In this document: piece by piece, positions 29,172-44,200 of the stretch
Position numbering within the stretch: position 1 is the first letter of the stretch
Layout: each line of letters opens with the position of its first letter
DNA from: Odiellus spinosus
Lineage: Eukaryota > Arthropoda > Arachnida > Opiliones > Phalangiidae
Direction: 5' to 3'
DNA length: 64,000 nt
Assembly (NCBI GenBank): GCA_963920705.1
Contig: CAWUCO010000001.1
Location: 2,193,982-2,257,981 of the forward strand
Notes under the pieces: model-generated
What the model was told of the DNA's origin: nothing
What the model saw: the letters and a program-made list of their open reading frames with translations, nothing else
The model's database searches: none
Made by a program: the position numbers and the translations under genes

Positions 29172-30719
29172 TAATTGGTTAAAATTAAGCAAAAACCCTT
29201 AAAAATCCAAGATTATTGGATTCAAATGGACACAAAACATTTGATTTTTAAGCGATTTAGACAAAATAAAAACCTATCGAAAGAGCAAATATTGGACTAC
29301 CTAAAAAACAAGAGTTTTGGAAAATCTGTTGAAAAACATGGAAAATATGGCCAATTGAAAAAACATCTAATATCAAAAAGCGAATTTTTAAACTCTGAAA
29401 TTTGACTATTTTGATATTGTATGATTTCTTGAATTGGCCATATTTTTCTTGTTTTTCAACGGATTTTTGAAAACTCTTATTATTTAGACTGTCCATTAAT
29501 TGCTCTTTCGAATGACTTTGGTTTTGTCTAAATTGCCAAAACGTGACAAATATGAAATTGGTTAAAATTAAGCAAAAACGCTTAAAAATCCTAGATTATT
29601 GGATTCAAATTGACACAAAACATTTGATTTTTAAGCGATTTAGACAAAATTAAAACCTATCGAAAGAGCAAATATTGGACTATCTAAAAAACAAGAGTTT
29701 TGGAAAATCTGTTGAAAAACATGGAAAATATGGACAATTGAAAAAACATCTAATATCAAAAAGCGAATTTTTAAAATCTGAAATTTGACTATTTTGATAT
29801 TGTATGACTTCTTGAATTGGCCATATTTGTCTTGTTTTTCAACGGATTTTTGAAAACTCTTATTATTTAGACTGTCCATTAATTGCTCTTTCGAATGACT
29901 TTGGTTTTGACTAAATTGCCAAAACGTTACAAATATAAAATTGGTTAAAATTAAGCAAATACGCTTAAAAATCCAAGATTATATGATTCAAATGGACACA
30001 AAACATTTGATTTTTAAGCGATTTAGACAAAATTAACACCACTCGAAAGAGCAAATACTGGACTATCTAAAAAACAAGAGTTTTGGAAAGTCCGTTGAAA
30101 AACATGGAAAATATGGCCAATTGAAAAAACATCTAATATCAAAAAGCGAATCTTTTAATCTGAAATTTGACTATTTTGATATTGTATGATTTCTTGAATT
30201 GGCCATATTTTTCTTGTTTTTCAACGGATTTTTGAAAACTCTTATTATTTAGACTATCCATTAATTGCTCTTTCGAATGACTTTGGTTTTGTCTAAAATG
30301 CCAATACGTGACAAATATAAAATTGGTTAAAATTAAGCAAAAACGCTTAAAAATCCAAGATTATTGGATTCAAATTGACACAAAACATTTGATTTTTAAG
30401 CGATTTTGACAAAATTAAAACCTATCGAAAGAGCAAATATTGGACTATCTAAAAAACAATAGTTTTGGAAAATCCTTTGAAAAACATGGAAAATATGGCC
30501 AATTCAAAAAACAACTAATGTCAAAAAGCGAATTTTTAAAATCTGAAATTTGACTATTTTGATATTGTATGGTTTCTTGAATTGGCCATATTTTTCTTGT
30601 TTTTCAACGGGTTTTTGAAAACTCTTATTATTTAGACTGTCCATTAATTGCTCTTTCGAATGACTTTGGTTTTGACTAAATTGCCAAAACGTTACAAATA
30701 TAAAATTGGTTAAAATTAA

Positions 30720-32520
30720 GCAAAAACGCTTAAAAATCCAAGATTATTGGATTCAAATTGACACAAAACATTTGATTTTTAAGCGATTTAGACAAAATTA
30801 AAACCTATCGAAAGAGCAAATATTGGACTATCTAAAAAACAAGAGTTTTGGAAAATCTGTTGAAAAACATGGAAAATATGGCCAATTGAAAAAACATCTA
30901 ATACCAAAAAGCGAATTTTTAAAATCTGAAATTTGACTATTTTGATATTGTATGATTTCTTGAATTGGCCATATTTGTCTTGTTTTTCAACGGATTTTTG
31001 AAAACTCTTATTATTTAGACTGTCCATTAATTGCTCTTTCGAATGACTTTGGTTTTGACTAAATTGCCAAAACGTTACAAATATAAAATTGGTTAAATTA
31101 AGCAAAAACGCTTAAAAATCCAAGATTATATGATTCAAATGGACACAAAACATTTGATTTTTAAGCGATTTAGACAAAATTAAAAAACAAGAGTTTTGGA
31201 AAATCTGTTGAAAAACATGGAAAATATGGCCAATTGAAAAACATCTAATATCAAAAAGCGAATTTTTAAAATCTGAAATTTGACTATTTTGATATTGTAT
31301 GATTTCTTGAATTGGCCATATTTGTCTTGTTTTTCAACGGATTTTTGAAAACTCTTATTATTTAGACTGTCCATTAATTGCTCTTTCGAATGACTTTGGT
31401 TTTGACTAAATTGCCAAAACGTTACAAATATAAAATTGGTTAAAATTAAGCAAAAACGCTTAAAAATCCAAGATTATTGGATTCAAATTGACACAAAACA
31501 TTTGATTTTTAAGCGATTTAGACAAAATTAAAACCTATCGAAAGAGCAAATATTGGACTATCTAAAAAACAAGAGTTTTGGAAAATCTGTTGAAAAACAT
31601 GGAAAATATGGCCAATTGAAAAAACATCTAATACCAAAAAGCGAATTTTTAAAATCTGAAATTTGACTATTTTGATATTGTATGATTTCTTGAATTGGCC
31701 ATATTTGTCTTGTTTTTCAACGGATTTTTGAAAACTCTTATTATTTAGACTGTCCATTAATTGCTCTTTCGAATGACTTTGGTTTTGACTAAATTGCCAA
31801 AACGTTAAAAATATAAAATTGGTTAAATTAAGCAAAAACGCTTAAAAATCCAAGATTATATGATTCAAATGGACACAAAACATTTGATTTTTAAGCGATT
31901 TAGACAAAATTAAAAAACAAGAGTTTTGGAAAATCTGTTGAAAAACATGGAAAATATGGCCAATTGAAAAACATCTAATATCAAAAAGCGAATTTTTAAA
32001 ATCTGAAATTTGACTATTTTGATATTGTATGATTTCTTGAATTGGCCATATTTGTCTTGTTTTTCAACGGATTTTTGAAAACTCTTATTATTTAGACTGT
32101 CCATTAATTGCTCTTTCGAATGACTTTGGTTTTGACTAAATTGCCAAAACGTTACAAATATAAAATTGGTTAAAATTAAGCAAAAACGCTTAAAAATCCA
32201 AGATTATTGGATTCAAATTGACACAAAACATTTGATTTTTAAGCGATTTAGACAAAATTAAAACCTATCGAAAGAGCAAATATTGGACTATCTAAAAAAC
32301 AAGAGTTTTGGAAAATCTGTTGAAAAACATGGAAAATATGGCCAATTGAAAAAACATCTAATACCAAAAAGCGAATTTTTAAAATCTGAAATTTGACTAT
32401 TTTGATATTGTATGATTTCTTGAATTGGCCATATTTGTCTTGTTTTTCAACGGATTTTTGAAAACTCTTATTATTTAGACTGTCCATTAATTGCTCTTTC
32501 GAATGACTTTGGTTTTGACT
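30720..32520. repeat. local higher-order repeat, 730 bp
   Basis: Landmarks recur at 730-bp spacing (30788/31518/32248; 31180/31910). Each unit is one full monomer plus one of about 347 bp that lacks about 35 bases of the left arm. The two copies of the short monomer look identical. Confidence 0.8.
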
Positions 32521-35500
32521 AAATTGCCAAAACGTTACAAATATAAAATTGGTTAAAATTAAGCAAAAACGCTTAAAAATCCAAGATTATATGATTCAAA
32601 TGGACACAAAACATTTGATTTTTAAGCGATTTAGACAAAATTAACACCACTCGAAAGAGCAAATATTGGACTATCTAAAAAACAAGACTTTTGGAAAATC
32701 CGTTGAAAAACATGGAAAATATGGCCAATTCAAAAAACATCTAATATAAAAAAGCGAATTTTTAAAATCTGAAGTTTGACTATTTTGATATTGTATGATT
32801 TCTTGAATTGGCCATATTTTTCTTGTTTTTCAACGGATTTTTGAAAACTCTTATTATTTAGACTATCCATTAATTGCTCTTTCGAATGACTTTGGTTTTG
32901 TCTAAATTGCCAAAACGTGACAAATATAAAATTGGTTAAAATTAAGCAAAAACGCTTAAAAATCCAAGATTATATGATTCAAATGGACACAAAACATTTG
33001 ATTTTTAAGCGATTTAGACAAAATTAACACCACTCGAAAGAGCAAATATTGGTCTATCTAAAAAACAAGAGTTTTGGAAAATCTGTTGAAAAACATGGAA
33101 AATATGGCCAATTGAAAAAACATCTAATATCAAAAAGCGAATTTTTAAAATCTGAAATTTGACTATTTTGATATTGTATGATTTCTTGAATTGGCCATAT
33201 TTGTCTTGTTTTTCAACGGATTTTTGAAAACTCTTATTATTTAGACTGTCCATTAATTGCTCTTTCGAATGACTTTGGTTTTGACTAAATTGCCAAAACG
33301 TTACAAATATAAAATTTGTTAAAATTAAGCAAAAACGCTTAAAAATCCAAAATTATTGGATTCAAATTGACACAAAACATTTGATTTTTAAGCGATTTAG
33401 ACAAAATTAAAACCACTCGAAAGAGCAAATATTGGACTATCTAAAAAACAAGAGTTTTGGAAAATCTGTTGAAAAACATGGAAAATATGGCCAATTCAAA
33501 AAACATCTAATATAAAAAAGCGAATTTTTAAAATCTGAAGTTTGACTATTTTGATATTGTATGATTTCTTGAATTGGCCATATTTTTCTTGTTTTTCAAC
33601 GGATTTTTGAAAACTCTTATTATTTAGACTATCCATTAATTGCTCTTTCGAATGACTTTGGTTTTGTCTAAATTGCCAAAACGTGACAAATATAAAATTG
33701 GTTAAAATTAAGCAAAAACGCTTAAATACCAAGATTATATGATTCAAATGGACACAAAACATTTGATTTTTAAGCGATTTAGACAAAATTAACACCACTC
33801 GAAAGAGCAAATATTGGTCTATCTAAAAAACAAGAGTTTTGGAAAATCTGTTGAAAAACATGGAAAATATGGCCAATTGAAAAAACATCTAATATCAAAA
33901 AGCGAATTTTTAAAATCTGAAATTTTACTATTTTGATATTGTATGATTTCTTGAATTGGCCATATTTGTCTTGTTTTTCAACGGATTTTTGAAAACTCTT
34001 ATTATTTAGACTGTCCATTAATTGCTCTTTCGAATGACTTTGGTTTTGACTAAATTGCCAAAACGTTACAAATATAATATTTGTTAAAATTAAGCAAAAA
34101 CGCTTAAAAATCCAAAATTATTGGATTCAAATTGACACAAAACATTTGATTTTTAAGCGATTTAGACAAAATTAAAACCTATCGAAAGAGCAAATATTGG
34201 ACTATCTAAAAAACAAGAGTTTTGGAAAATCTGTTGAAAAACATGGAAAATTTGGCCAATTGAAAAAACATCTAATATCAAAAAGCAAATTTTTAAAATC
34301 TGAAATTTGACTATTTTGATATTGTATGATTTCTTGAATTGGCCATATTTGTCTTGTTTTTCAACGGATTTTTGAAAACTCTTATTATTTAGACTGTCCA
34401 TTAATTGCTCTTTCGAATGACTTTGGTTTTGTCTAAATTGCCAAAACGTGACAAATATGAAATTGGTTAAAATTAAGCAAAAACGCTTAAAAATCCAAGA
34501 TTATTGGATTCAAATTGACACAAAACATTTGATTTTTAAGCGATTTAGACAAAATTAAAACCTATCGAAAGAGCAAATATTGGACTATCTAAAAAACAAG
34601 AGTTTTGGAAAATCTGTTGAAAAACATGGAAAATATGGCCAATTGAAAAAACATCTAATACCAAAAAGCGAATTTTTAAAATCTGAAATTTGACTATTTT
34701 GATATTGTATGATTTCTTGAATTGGCCATATTTGTCTTGTTTTTCAACGGATTTTTGAAAACTCTTATTATTTAGACTGTCCATTAATTGCTCTTTCGAA
34801 TGACTTTGGTTTTGACTAAATTGCCAAAACGTTACAAATATAAAATTGGTTAAAATTAAGCAAAAACGCTTAAAAATCCAAGATTATATGATTCAAATGG
34901 ACACAAAACATTTGATTTTTAAGCGATTTAGACAAAATTAACACCACTCGAAAGAGCAAATATTGGACTATCTAAAAAACAAGACTTTTGGAAAATCCGT
35001 TGAAAAACATGGAAAATATGGCCAATTCAAAAAACATCTAATATAAAAAAGCGAATTTTTAAAATCTGAAGTTTGACTATTTTGATATTGAATGATTTCT
35101 TGAATTGGCCATATTTTTCTTGTTTTTCAACGGATTTTTGAAAACTCTTATTATTTAGACTATCCATTAATTGCTCTTTCGAATGACTTTGGTTTTGTCT
35201 AAATTGCCAAAACGTGACAAATATAAAATTGGTTAAAATTAAGCAAAAACGCTTAAAAATCCAAGATTATATGATTCAAATGGACACAAAACATTTGATT
35301 TTTAAGCGATTTAGACAAAATTAACACCACTCGAAAGAGCAAATATTGGTCTATCTAAAAAACAAGAGTTTTGGAAAATCTGTTGAAAAACATGGAAAAT
35401 ATGGCCAATTGAAAAAACATCTAATATCAAAAAGCGAATTTTTAAAATCTGAAATTTGACTATTTTGATATTGTATGATTTCTTGAATTGGCCATATTTG

Positions 35501-36840
35501 TCTTGTTTTTCAACGGATTTTTGAAAACTCTTATTATTTAGACTGTCCATTAATTGCTCTTTCGAATGACTTTGGTTTTGACTAAATTGCCAAAACGTTA
35601 CAAATATAAAATTTGTTAAAATTAAGCAAAAACGCTTAAAAATCCAAAATTATTGGATTCAAATTGACACAAAACATTTGATTTTTAAGCGATTTAGACA
35701 AAATTAAAACCACTCGAAAGAGCAAATATTGGACTATCTAAAAAACAAGAGTTTTGGAAAATCTGTTGAAAAACATGGAAAATATGGCCAATTCAAAAAA
35801 CATCTAATATAAAAAAGCGAATTTTTAAAATCTGAAGTTTGACTATTTTGATATTGTATGATTTCTTGAATTGGCCATATTTTTCTTGTTTTTCAACGGA
35901 TTTTTGAAAACTCTTATTATTTAGACTATCCATTAATTGCTCTTTCGAATGACTTTGGTTTTGTCTAAATTGCCAAAACGTGACAAATATAAAATTGGTT
36001 AAAATTAAGCAAAAACGCTTAAAAATCCAAGATTATATGATTCAAATGGACACAAAACATTTGATTTTTAAGCGATTTAGACAAAATTAACACCACTCGA
36101 AAGAGCAAATATTGGTCTATCTAAAAAACAAGAGTTTTGGAAAATCTGTTGAAAAACATGGAAAATATGGCCAATTGAAAAAACATCTAATATCAAAAAG
36201 CGAATTTTTAAAATCTGAAATTTGACTATTTTGATATTGTATGATTTCTTGAATTGGCCATATTTGTCTTGTTTTTCAACGGATTTTTGAAAACTCTTAT
36301 TATTTAGACTGTCCATTAATTGCTCTTTCGAATGACTTTGGTTTTGACTAAATTGCCAAAACGTTACAAATATAATATTTGTTAAAATTAAGCAAAAACG
36401 CTTAAAAATCCAAAATTATTGGATTCAAATTGACACAAAACATTTGATTTTTAAGCGATTTAGACAAAATTAAAACCTATCGAAAGAGCAAATATTGGAC
36501 TATCTAAAAAACAAGAGTTTTGGAAAATCTGTTGAAAAACATGGAAAATTTGGCCAATTGAAAAAACATCTAATATCAAAAAGCAAATTTTTAAAATCTG
36601 AAATTTGACTATTTTGATATTGTATGATTTCTTGAATTGGCCATATTTGTCTTGTTTTTCAACGGATTTTTGAAAACTCTTATTATTTAGACTGTCCATT
36701 AATTGCTCTTTCGAATGACTTTGGTTTTGTCTAAATTGCCAAAACGTGACAAATATGAAATTGGTTAAAATTAAGCAAAAACGCTTAAAAATCCTAGATT
36801 ATTGGATTCAAATTGACACAAAACATTTGATTTTTAAGCG
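32248..36840. repeat. local higher-order repeat, ~2297 bp (6-mer) x2
   Basis: Landmarks repeat at 2297-2298 bp: 32248/34545, 33014/35311 and 34162/36460. A private variant (frame reading ILKICFLILDVFSIGQIF) appears in both copies at the last pair and nowhere else, proving a block duplication. Confidence 0.8.
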
Positions 36841-39800
36841 ATTTAGACAAAATTAACACCACTCGAAAGAGCAAATATTTGTCTATCTAAAAAACAAGAG
36901 TTTTGGAAAATCTGTTGAAAAACATGGAAAATATGGCCAATTGAAAAAACATCTAATATCAAAAAGCTAATTTTTAAAATCTGAAATTTGACTATTTTGA
37001 TATTGTATGATTTCTTGAATTGGCCATATTTGTCTTGTTTTTCAACGGATTTTTGAAAACTCTTATTATTTAGACTGTCCATTAATTGCTCTTTCGAATG
37101 ACTTTGGTTTTGACTAAATTGCCAAAACGTTACAAATATAAAATTGGTTAAAATTAAGCAAAAACGCTTAAAAATCCAAGATTATATGATTCAAATGGAC
37201 ACAAAACATTTGATTTTTAAGCGATTTAGACAAAATTAACACCACTCGAAAGAGCAAATATTGGACTATCTAAAAAACCAGAGTTTTGGAAAATCCTTTG
37301 AAAAACATGGAAAATATGGCCAATTCAAAAAACATCTAATGTCAAAAAGCGAATTTTTAAAATCTGAAATTTGACTATTTTGATATTGTATGGTTTCTTG
37401 AATTGGTCATATTTTTCTTGTTTTTCAACGGATTTTTGAAAACTCTTATTATTTAGACTGTCCATTAATTGCTCTTTCGAATGACTTTGGTTTTGTCTAA
37501 ATTGCCAAAACGTGACAAATATAAAATTGGTTAAAATTAAGCAAAAACGCTTAAAAATCCAAGATTATATGATTCAAATGGACACAAAACATTTGATTTT
37601 TAAGCGATTTAGACAAAATTAACACCACTCGAAAGAGCAAATATTGGTCTATCTAAAAAACAAGAGTTTTGGAAAATCCGTTGAAAAACATGGAAAATAT
37701 GGCCAATTCAAAAAACATCTAATATCAAAAAGCGAATTTTTAAAATCTGAAATTTGACTATTTTGATATTGTATGATTTCTTGAATTGGCCATTTTTTTT
37801 TTGTTTTTCAACGGATTTTTGAAAACTCTAATTATTTAGACTGTCCATTAATTGCTCTTTCGAATGACTTTGGTTTTGTCTAAATTGCCAAAATGTGACA
37901 AATATAAAATTGGTTAAAATTAAGGAAAAACGCTTAAAAATCCAAGATTAATGGATTCAAATTGACAAAAAACATTTGATTTTTAAGCGATATAGACAAA
38001 ATCAAAACTTATTGAAAGAGCAAATATTGGACTATCTAAAAAACAAGAGTTTTGGAAAATCCGTTGAAAAACATGGAAAATATGGCCAATTGAAAAAACA
38101 TCTAACATAAAAAAGTGAATTTTTAAAATCTGAAATTTGACTATTTTGATATTGTATGATTTCTTGAATTGGCCATATTTTTCTTGTTTTTCAACGGATT
38201 TTTGAAAACTCTTATTATTTAGACTGTCCATTAATTGCTCTTACGAATGAATTTGGTTTTGTCTAAATTGCCAAAACGTGACAAATATAAAATTGGTTAA
38301 AATTAAGCAAAAACACTTAAAAATCCAAGATTATATGATTTAAATGGACACAAAACATTTCATTTTTAAGCGATTTAGACAAAGTCAAAACTTGTTGAAA
38401 GAGCAAATATTGGACTATCTAAAAAACAAGAGTTTTGGAAAATCCGTTGAAAAACATGGAAAATATGGCCAATTGAAAAAACATCTAACATAAAAAAGTG
38501 AATTTTTAAAATCTGAAATTTGACTATTTTGATATTGTATGATTTCTTGAATTGGCCATATTTTTCTTGTTTTTCAACGGATTTTTGAAAACTCTTATTA
38601 TTTAGACTGTCCATTAATTGCTCTTACGAATGAATTTGGTTTTGTCTAAATTGCCAAAACGTGACAAATATAAAATTGGTTAAAATTAAGCAAAAACACT
38701 TAAAAATCCAAGATTATATGATTTAAATGGACACAAAACATTTGATTTTTAAGCGATTTAGACAAAATTAACACCACTCGAAAGAGCAAATATTAGTCTA
38801 TCTAAAAAACAAGAGTTGTGGAAAATCCGTTGAAAAACATGGAAAATATGGCCAATTGAAAAAACATCTAAAATCAAAAAGCGAATTTTTAAAATCTGAA
38901 ATTTGACTATTTTGATATTGTATGATTTCTTGAATTGGCCATATTTGTCTTGTTTTTCAACGGATTTTTGAAAACTCTTATTATTTAGACTGTCCATTAA
39001 TTGCTCTTTTGAATGACTTTGGTTTTGACTAAATTGCCAAAACGTTACAATTATAAAATTGGTTAAAATTAAGCAAAAACGCTTAAAAATCCAAGATTAT
39101 TGGATTCAAATTGACACAAAACATTTGATTTTTAAGCGATTTAGACAAAATTAAAACATATCGAAAGAGCAAATATTGGACTATCTAAAAAACAAGAGTT
39201 TTGGAAAATCTGTTGAAAAACATGGAAAATATGGCCAATTGAAAAAACATCTAATATCAAAAAGCGAATTTTTAAAATCTGAAATTTGACTATTTTGATA
39301 TTGTATGATTTCTTGAATTGGCCATATTTGTCTTGTTTTTCAACGGATTTTTGAAAACTCTTATTATTTAGACTGTCCATTAATTGCTCTTTCGAATGAC
39401 TTTGGTTTTGACTAAATTGCCAAAACGTTACAAATATAAAATTGGTTAAAATTAAGCAAAAACGCTTAAAAATCCAAGATTGTATGATTCAAATGGACAC
39501 AAAACATTTGATTTTTAAGCGATTTAGACAAAATTAACACCACTCGAAAGAGCCAATACTGGACTATCTAAAAAACAAGAGTTTTGGAAAGTCCGTTGAA
39601 AAACATGGAAAATATGGCCAATTGAAAAAACATCTAATATCAAAAAGCGAATTTTTTTTAAATCTGAAATTTGACTATTTTGATATTGTATGATTTCTTG
39701 AATTGGCCATATTTTTCTTGTTTTTCAACGGATTTTTGAAAACTCTTATTATTTAGACTATCCATTAATTGCTCTTTCGAATGACTTTGGTTTTGTCTAA

Positions 39801-41299
39801 ATTGCCAAAACGTGACAAATATAAAATTGGTTAAAATTAAGCAAAAACGCTTAAAAATCTAAGATTATTGGATTCAAATGGACACAAAACTTTTGATTTT
39901 TTAGCGATTTAGACAAAATTAACACCACTCGAAAGAGCAAATATTGGACTATCTAAAAAACAAGAATTTTGGAAAATCCGTTGAAAAACATGGAAAATAT
40001 GGCCAATTCAAAAAACATCTAATATAAAAAAGCGAATTTTTAAAATCTGAAATTTGACTATTTTGATATTGTATGATTTCTTGAATTGGCCATATTTTTC
40101 TTGTTGTTCAACGGATTTTTGAAAACTCTTATTATTTAGACTATCCATTAATTTCTCTTTCGAATGACTTTGGTTTTGTCTAAATTGCCAAAACGTGACA
40201 AATATAAAATTGGTTAAAATTAAGCAAAAACGCTTAAAAATCCAAGATTATTGGATTCAAATGGACACAAAACATTTGATTTTTAAGCGATTTAGACAAA
40301 ATTAACACCACTAAAAAACAAGAGTTTTGGAAAATCCTTTGAAAAACATGGAAAATATGGCCAATTCAAAAAACATCTAATGTCAAAAAGCGAATTTTTA
40401 AAATCTGAAATTTGACTATTTTGATATTGTATGGTTTCTTGAATTGGCCATATTTTTCTTGTTTTTCAACGGATTTTTGAAAACTCTTATTATTTAGACT
40501 GTCCATTAATTGCTCTTTCGAATAACTTTGGTTTAGTCTAAATTGCCAAAATGTGACAAATATAAAATTGGTTAAAATTAAGGAAAAACGCTTAAAAATC
40601 CAAGATTAATGGATTCAAATTGACACAAAACATTTGATTTTTAAGCGATATAGACAAAATCAAAACTTATTGAAAGAGCAAATATTGGACTATCTAAAAA
40701 ACAAGAGTTTTGGAAAATCCGTTGAAAAACATGGAAAATATGGCCAATTGAAAAAACATCTAACATAAAAAAGTGAATTTTTAAAATCTAAAATTTGACT
40801 ATTTTGATATTGTATGATTTCTTGAATTGGCCATATTTTTCTTGTTTTTCAACGGATTTTTGAAAACTCTTATTATTTAGACTGTCCATTAATTGCTCTT
40901 TCGAATGACTTTGGTTTTGTCTAAATTGCCAAAACGTGACAAATATAAAATTGGTTAAAATTAAGCAAAAACACTTAAAAATCCAAGATTATATGATTTA
41001 AATGGACACAAAACATTTGATTTTTAAGCGATTTAGACAAAATTAACACCACTCGAAAGAGCAAATATTGGTCTATCTAAAAAACAAGAGTTGTGGAAAA
41101 TCCGTTGAAAAACATGGAAAATATGGCCAATTCAAAAAACATCTAATATAAAAAAGCGAATTTTTAAAATCTGAAATTTGACTATTTTGATATTGTATGA
41201 TTTCTTGAATTGGCCATATTTTTCTTGTTTTTCAACGGATTTTTGAAAACTCTTATTATTTAGACTATCCATTAATTGCTCTTTCGAATGACTTTGGTT

Positions 41300-44200
41300 T
41301 TGTCTAAATTGCCAAAACGTGACAAATATAAAATTGGTTAAAATTAAGCAAAACGCTTAAAAATCCAAGATTATATGATTCAAATGGACACAAAACATTT
41401 GATTTTTAAGCGATTTAGACAAAATTAACACCACTCGAAAGAGCAAATATTGGTCTATCTAAAAAACAAGAGTTTTGGAAAATCTGTTGAAAAACATGGA
41501 AAATATGGCCAATTGAAAAAACATCTAATATCAAAAAGCGAAATTTTAAAATCTGAAATTTGACTATTTTGATATTGTATGATTTCTTGAATTGGCCATA
41601 TTTGTCTTGTTTTTCAACGGATTTTTGAAAACTCTTATTATTTAGACTGTCCATTAATTGCTCTTTTGAATGACTTTGGTTTTGACTAAATTGCCAAAAC
41701 GTTAAAAATATAAAATTGGTTAAAATTAAGCAAAAAAGCTTAAAAATCCAAGATTATTGGATTCAAATTGACACAAAACATTTGATTTTTAAGCGATTTA
41801 GACAAAATTAAAACCTATCGAAAGAGCAAATATTGGACTATCTAAAAAACAAGAGTTTTGGAAAATCTGTTGAAAAACATGGAAAATATGGCCAATTGAA
41901 AAAACATCTAAAATCAAAAAGCGAATTTTTAAAATCTGAAATTTGACTATTTTGATATTGTATGATTTCTTGAATTGGCCATATTTTTCTTGTTTTTCAA
42001 CGGATTTTTGAAAACTCTTATTATTTAGACTGTCCATTAATTGCTCTTTCGAATGACTTTGGTTTTGTCTAAATTGCCAAACCGTGACAAATATAAAATT
42101 GGTTAAAATTAAGCAAAAACGCTTAAAAATCCAAGATTATATGATTCAAATGGACACAAAACATTTGATTTTTAAGCGATTTAGACAAAATTAACACCAC
42201 TCGAAAGAGCAAATATTGGTCTATCTAAAAAACAAGAGGTTTTGAATATCCGTTGAAAAACATGGAAAATATGGCCAATTCAAAAAACATCTAATATAAA
42301 AAAGCGAATTTTTAAAATCTGAAATATGACTATTTTGATATTGTATGATTTATTGAATTGGCCATATTTTTCTTGTTTTTCAACGGATTTTTGAAAACTC
42401 TTATTATTTAGACTATCCATTAATTGCTCTTTCGAATGACTTTGGTTTTGTCTAAATTGCCAAAACGTGACAAATATAAAATTGGTTAAAATTAAGCAAA
42501 ACGCTTAAAAATCCAAGATTATATGATTCAAATGGACACAAAACATTTGATTTTTAAGCGATTTAGACAAAATTAACACCACTCGAAAGAGCAAATATTG
42601 TTCTATCTAAAAAACAAGAGTTTTGGAAAATCTGTTGAAAAACATGGAAAATATGGCCAATTGAAAAAACATCTAATATCAAAAAGCGAATTTTTAAAAT
42701 CTGAAATTTGACTATTTTGATATTGTATGATTTCTTGAATTGGCCATATTTGTCTTGTTTTTCAACGGATTTTTGAAAACTCTTATTATTTAGACTATCC
42801 ATTAATTGCTCTTTCGAATGACTTTGGTTTTGTCTAAATTGCCAAAACGTGACAAATATAAAATTGGTTAAAATTAAGCAAAACGCTTAAAAATCCAAGA
42901 TTATATGATTCAAATGGACACAAAACATTTGATTTTTAAGCGATTTAGACAAAATTAACACCACTCGAAAGAGCAAATATTGGTCTATCTAAAAAACAAG
43001 AGTTGTGGAAAATCCGTTGAAAAACATGGAAAATATGGCCAATTCAAAAAACATCTAATATAAAAAAGCGAATTTTTAAAATCTGAAATTTGACTATTTT
43101 GATATTGTATGATTTCTTGAATTGGCCATATTTTTCTTGTTTTTCAACGGATTTTTGAAAACTCTTATTATTTAGACTATCCATTAATTGCTCTTTCGAA
43201 TGACTTTGGTTTTGTCTAAATTGCCAAAACGTGACAAATATAAAATTGGTTAAAATTAAGCAAAACGCTTAAAAATCCAAGATTATATGATTCAAATGGA
43301 CACAAAACATTTGATTTTTAAGCGATTTAGACAAAATTAACACCACTCGAAAGAGCAAATATTGGTCTATCTAAAAAACAAGAGTTTTGGAAAATCTGTT
43401 GAAAAACATGGAAAATATGGCCAATTGAAAAAACATCTAATATCAAAAAGCGAAATTTTAAAATCTGAAATTTGACTATTTTGATATTGTATGATTTCTT
43501 GAATTGGCCATATTTGTCTTGTTTTTCAACGGATTTTTGAAAACTCTTATTATTTAGACTGTCCATTAATTGCTCTTTTGAATGACTTTGGTTTTGACTA
43601 AATTGCCAAAACGTTAAAAATATAAAATTGGTTAAAATTAAGCAAAAAAGCTTAAAAATCCAAGATTATTGGATTCAAATTGACACAAAACATTTGATTT
43701 TTAAGCGATTTAGACAAAATTAAAACCTATCGAAAGAGCAAATATTGGACTATCTAAAAAACAAGAGTTTTGGAAAATCTGTTGAAAAACATGGAAAATA
43801 TGGCCAATTGAAAAAACATCTAAAATCAAAAAGCGAATTTTTAAAATCTGAAATTTGACTATTTTGATATTGTATGATTTCTTGAATTGGCCATATTTTT
43901 CTTGTTTTTCAACGGATTTTTGAAAACTCTTATTATTTAGACTGTCCATTAATTGCTCTTTCGAATGACTTTGGTTTTGTCTAAATTGCCAAACCGTGAC
44001 AAATATAAAATTGGTTAAAATTAAGCAAAAACGCTTAAAAATCCAAGATTATATGATTCAAATGGACACAAAACATTTGATTTTTAAGCGATTTAGACAA
44101 AATTAACACCACTCGAAAGAGCAAATATTGGTCTATCTAAAAAACAAGAGGTTTTGAATATCCGTTGAAAAACATGGAAAATATGGCCAATTCAAAAAAC

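Noticed and set aside
29175-29405. 76-residue plus-strand frame at the array start
   Set aside because: It is the left arm of the first satellite monomer; other monomers have it closed.
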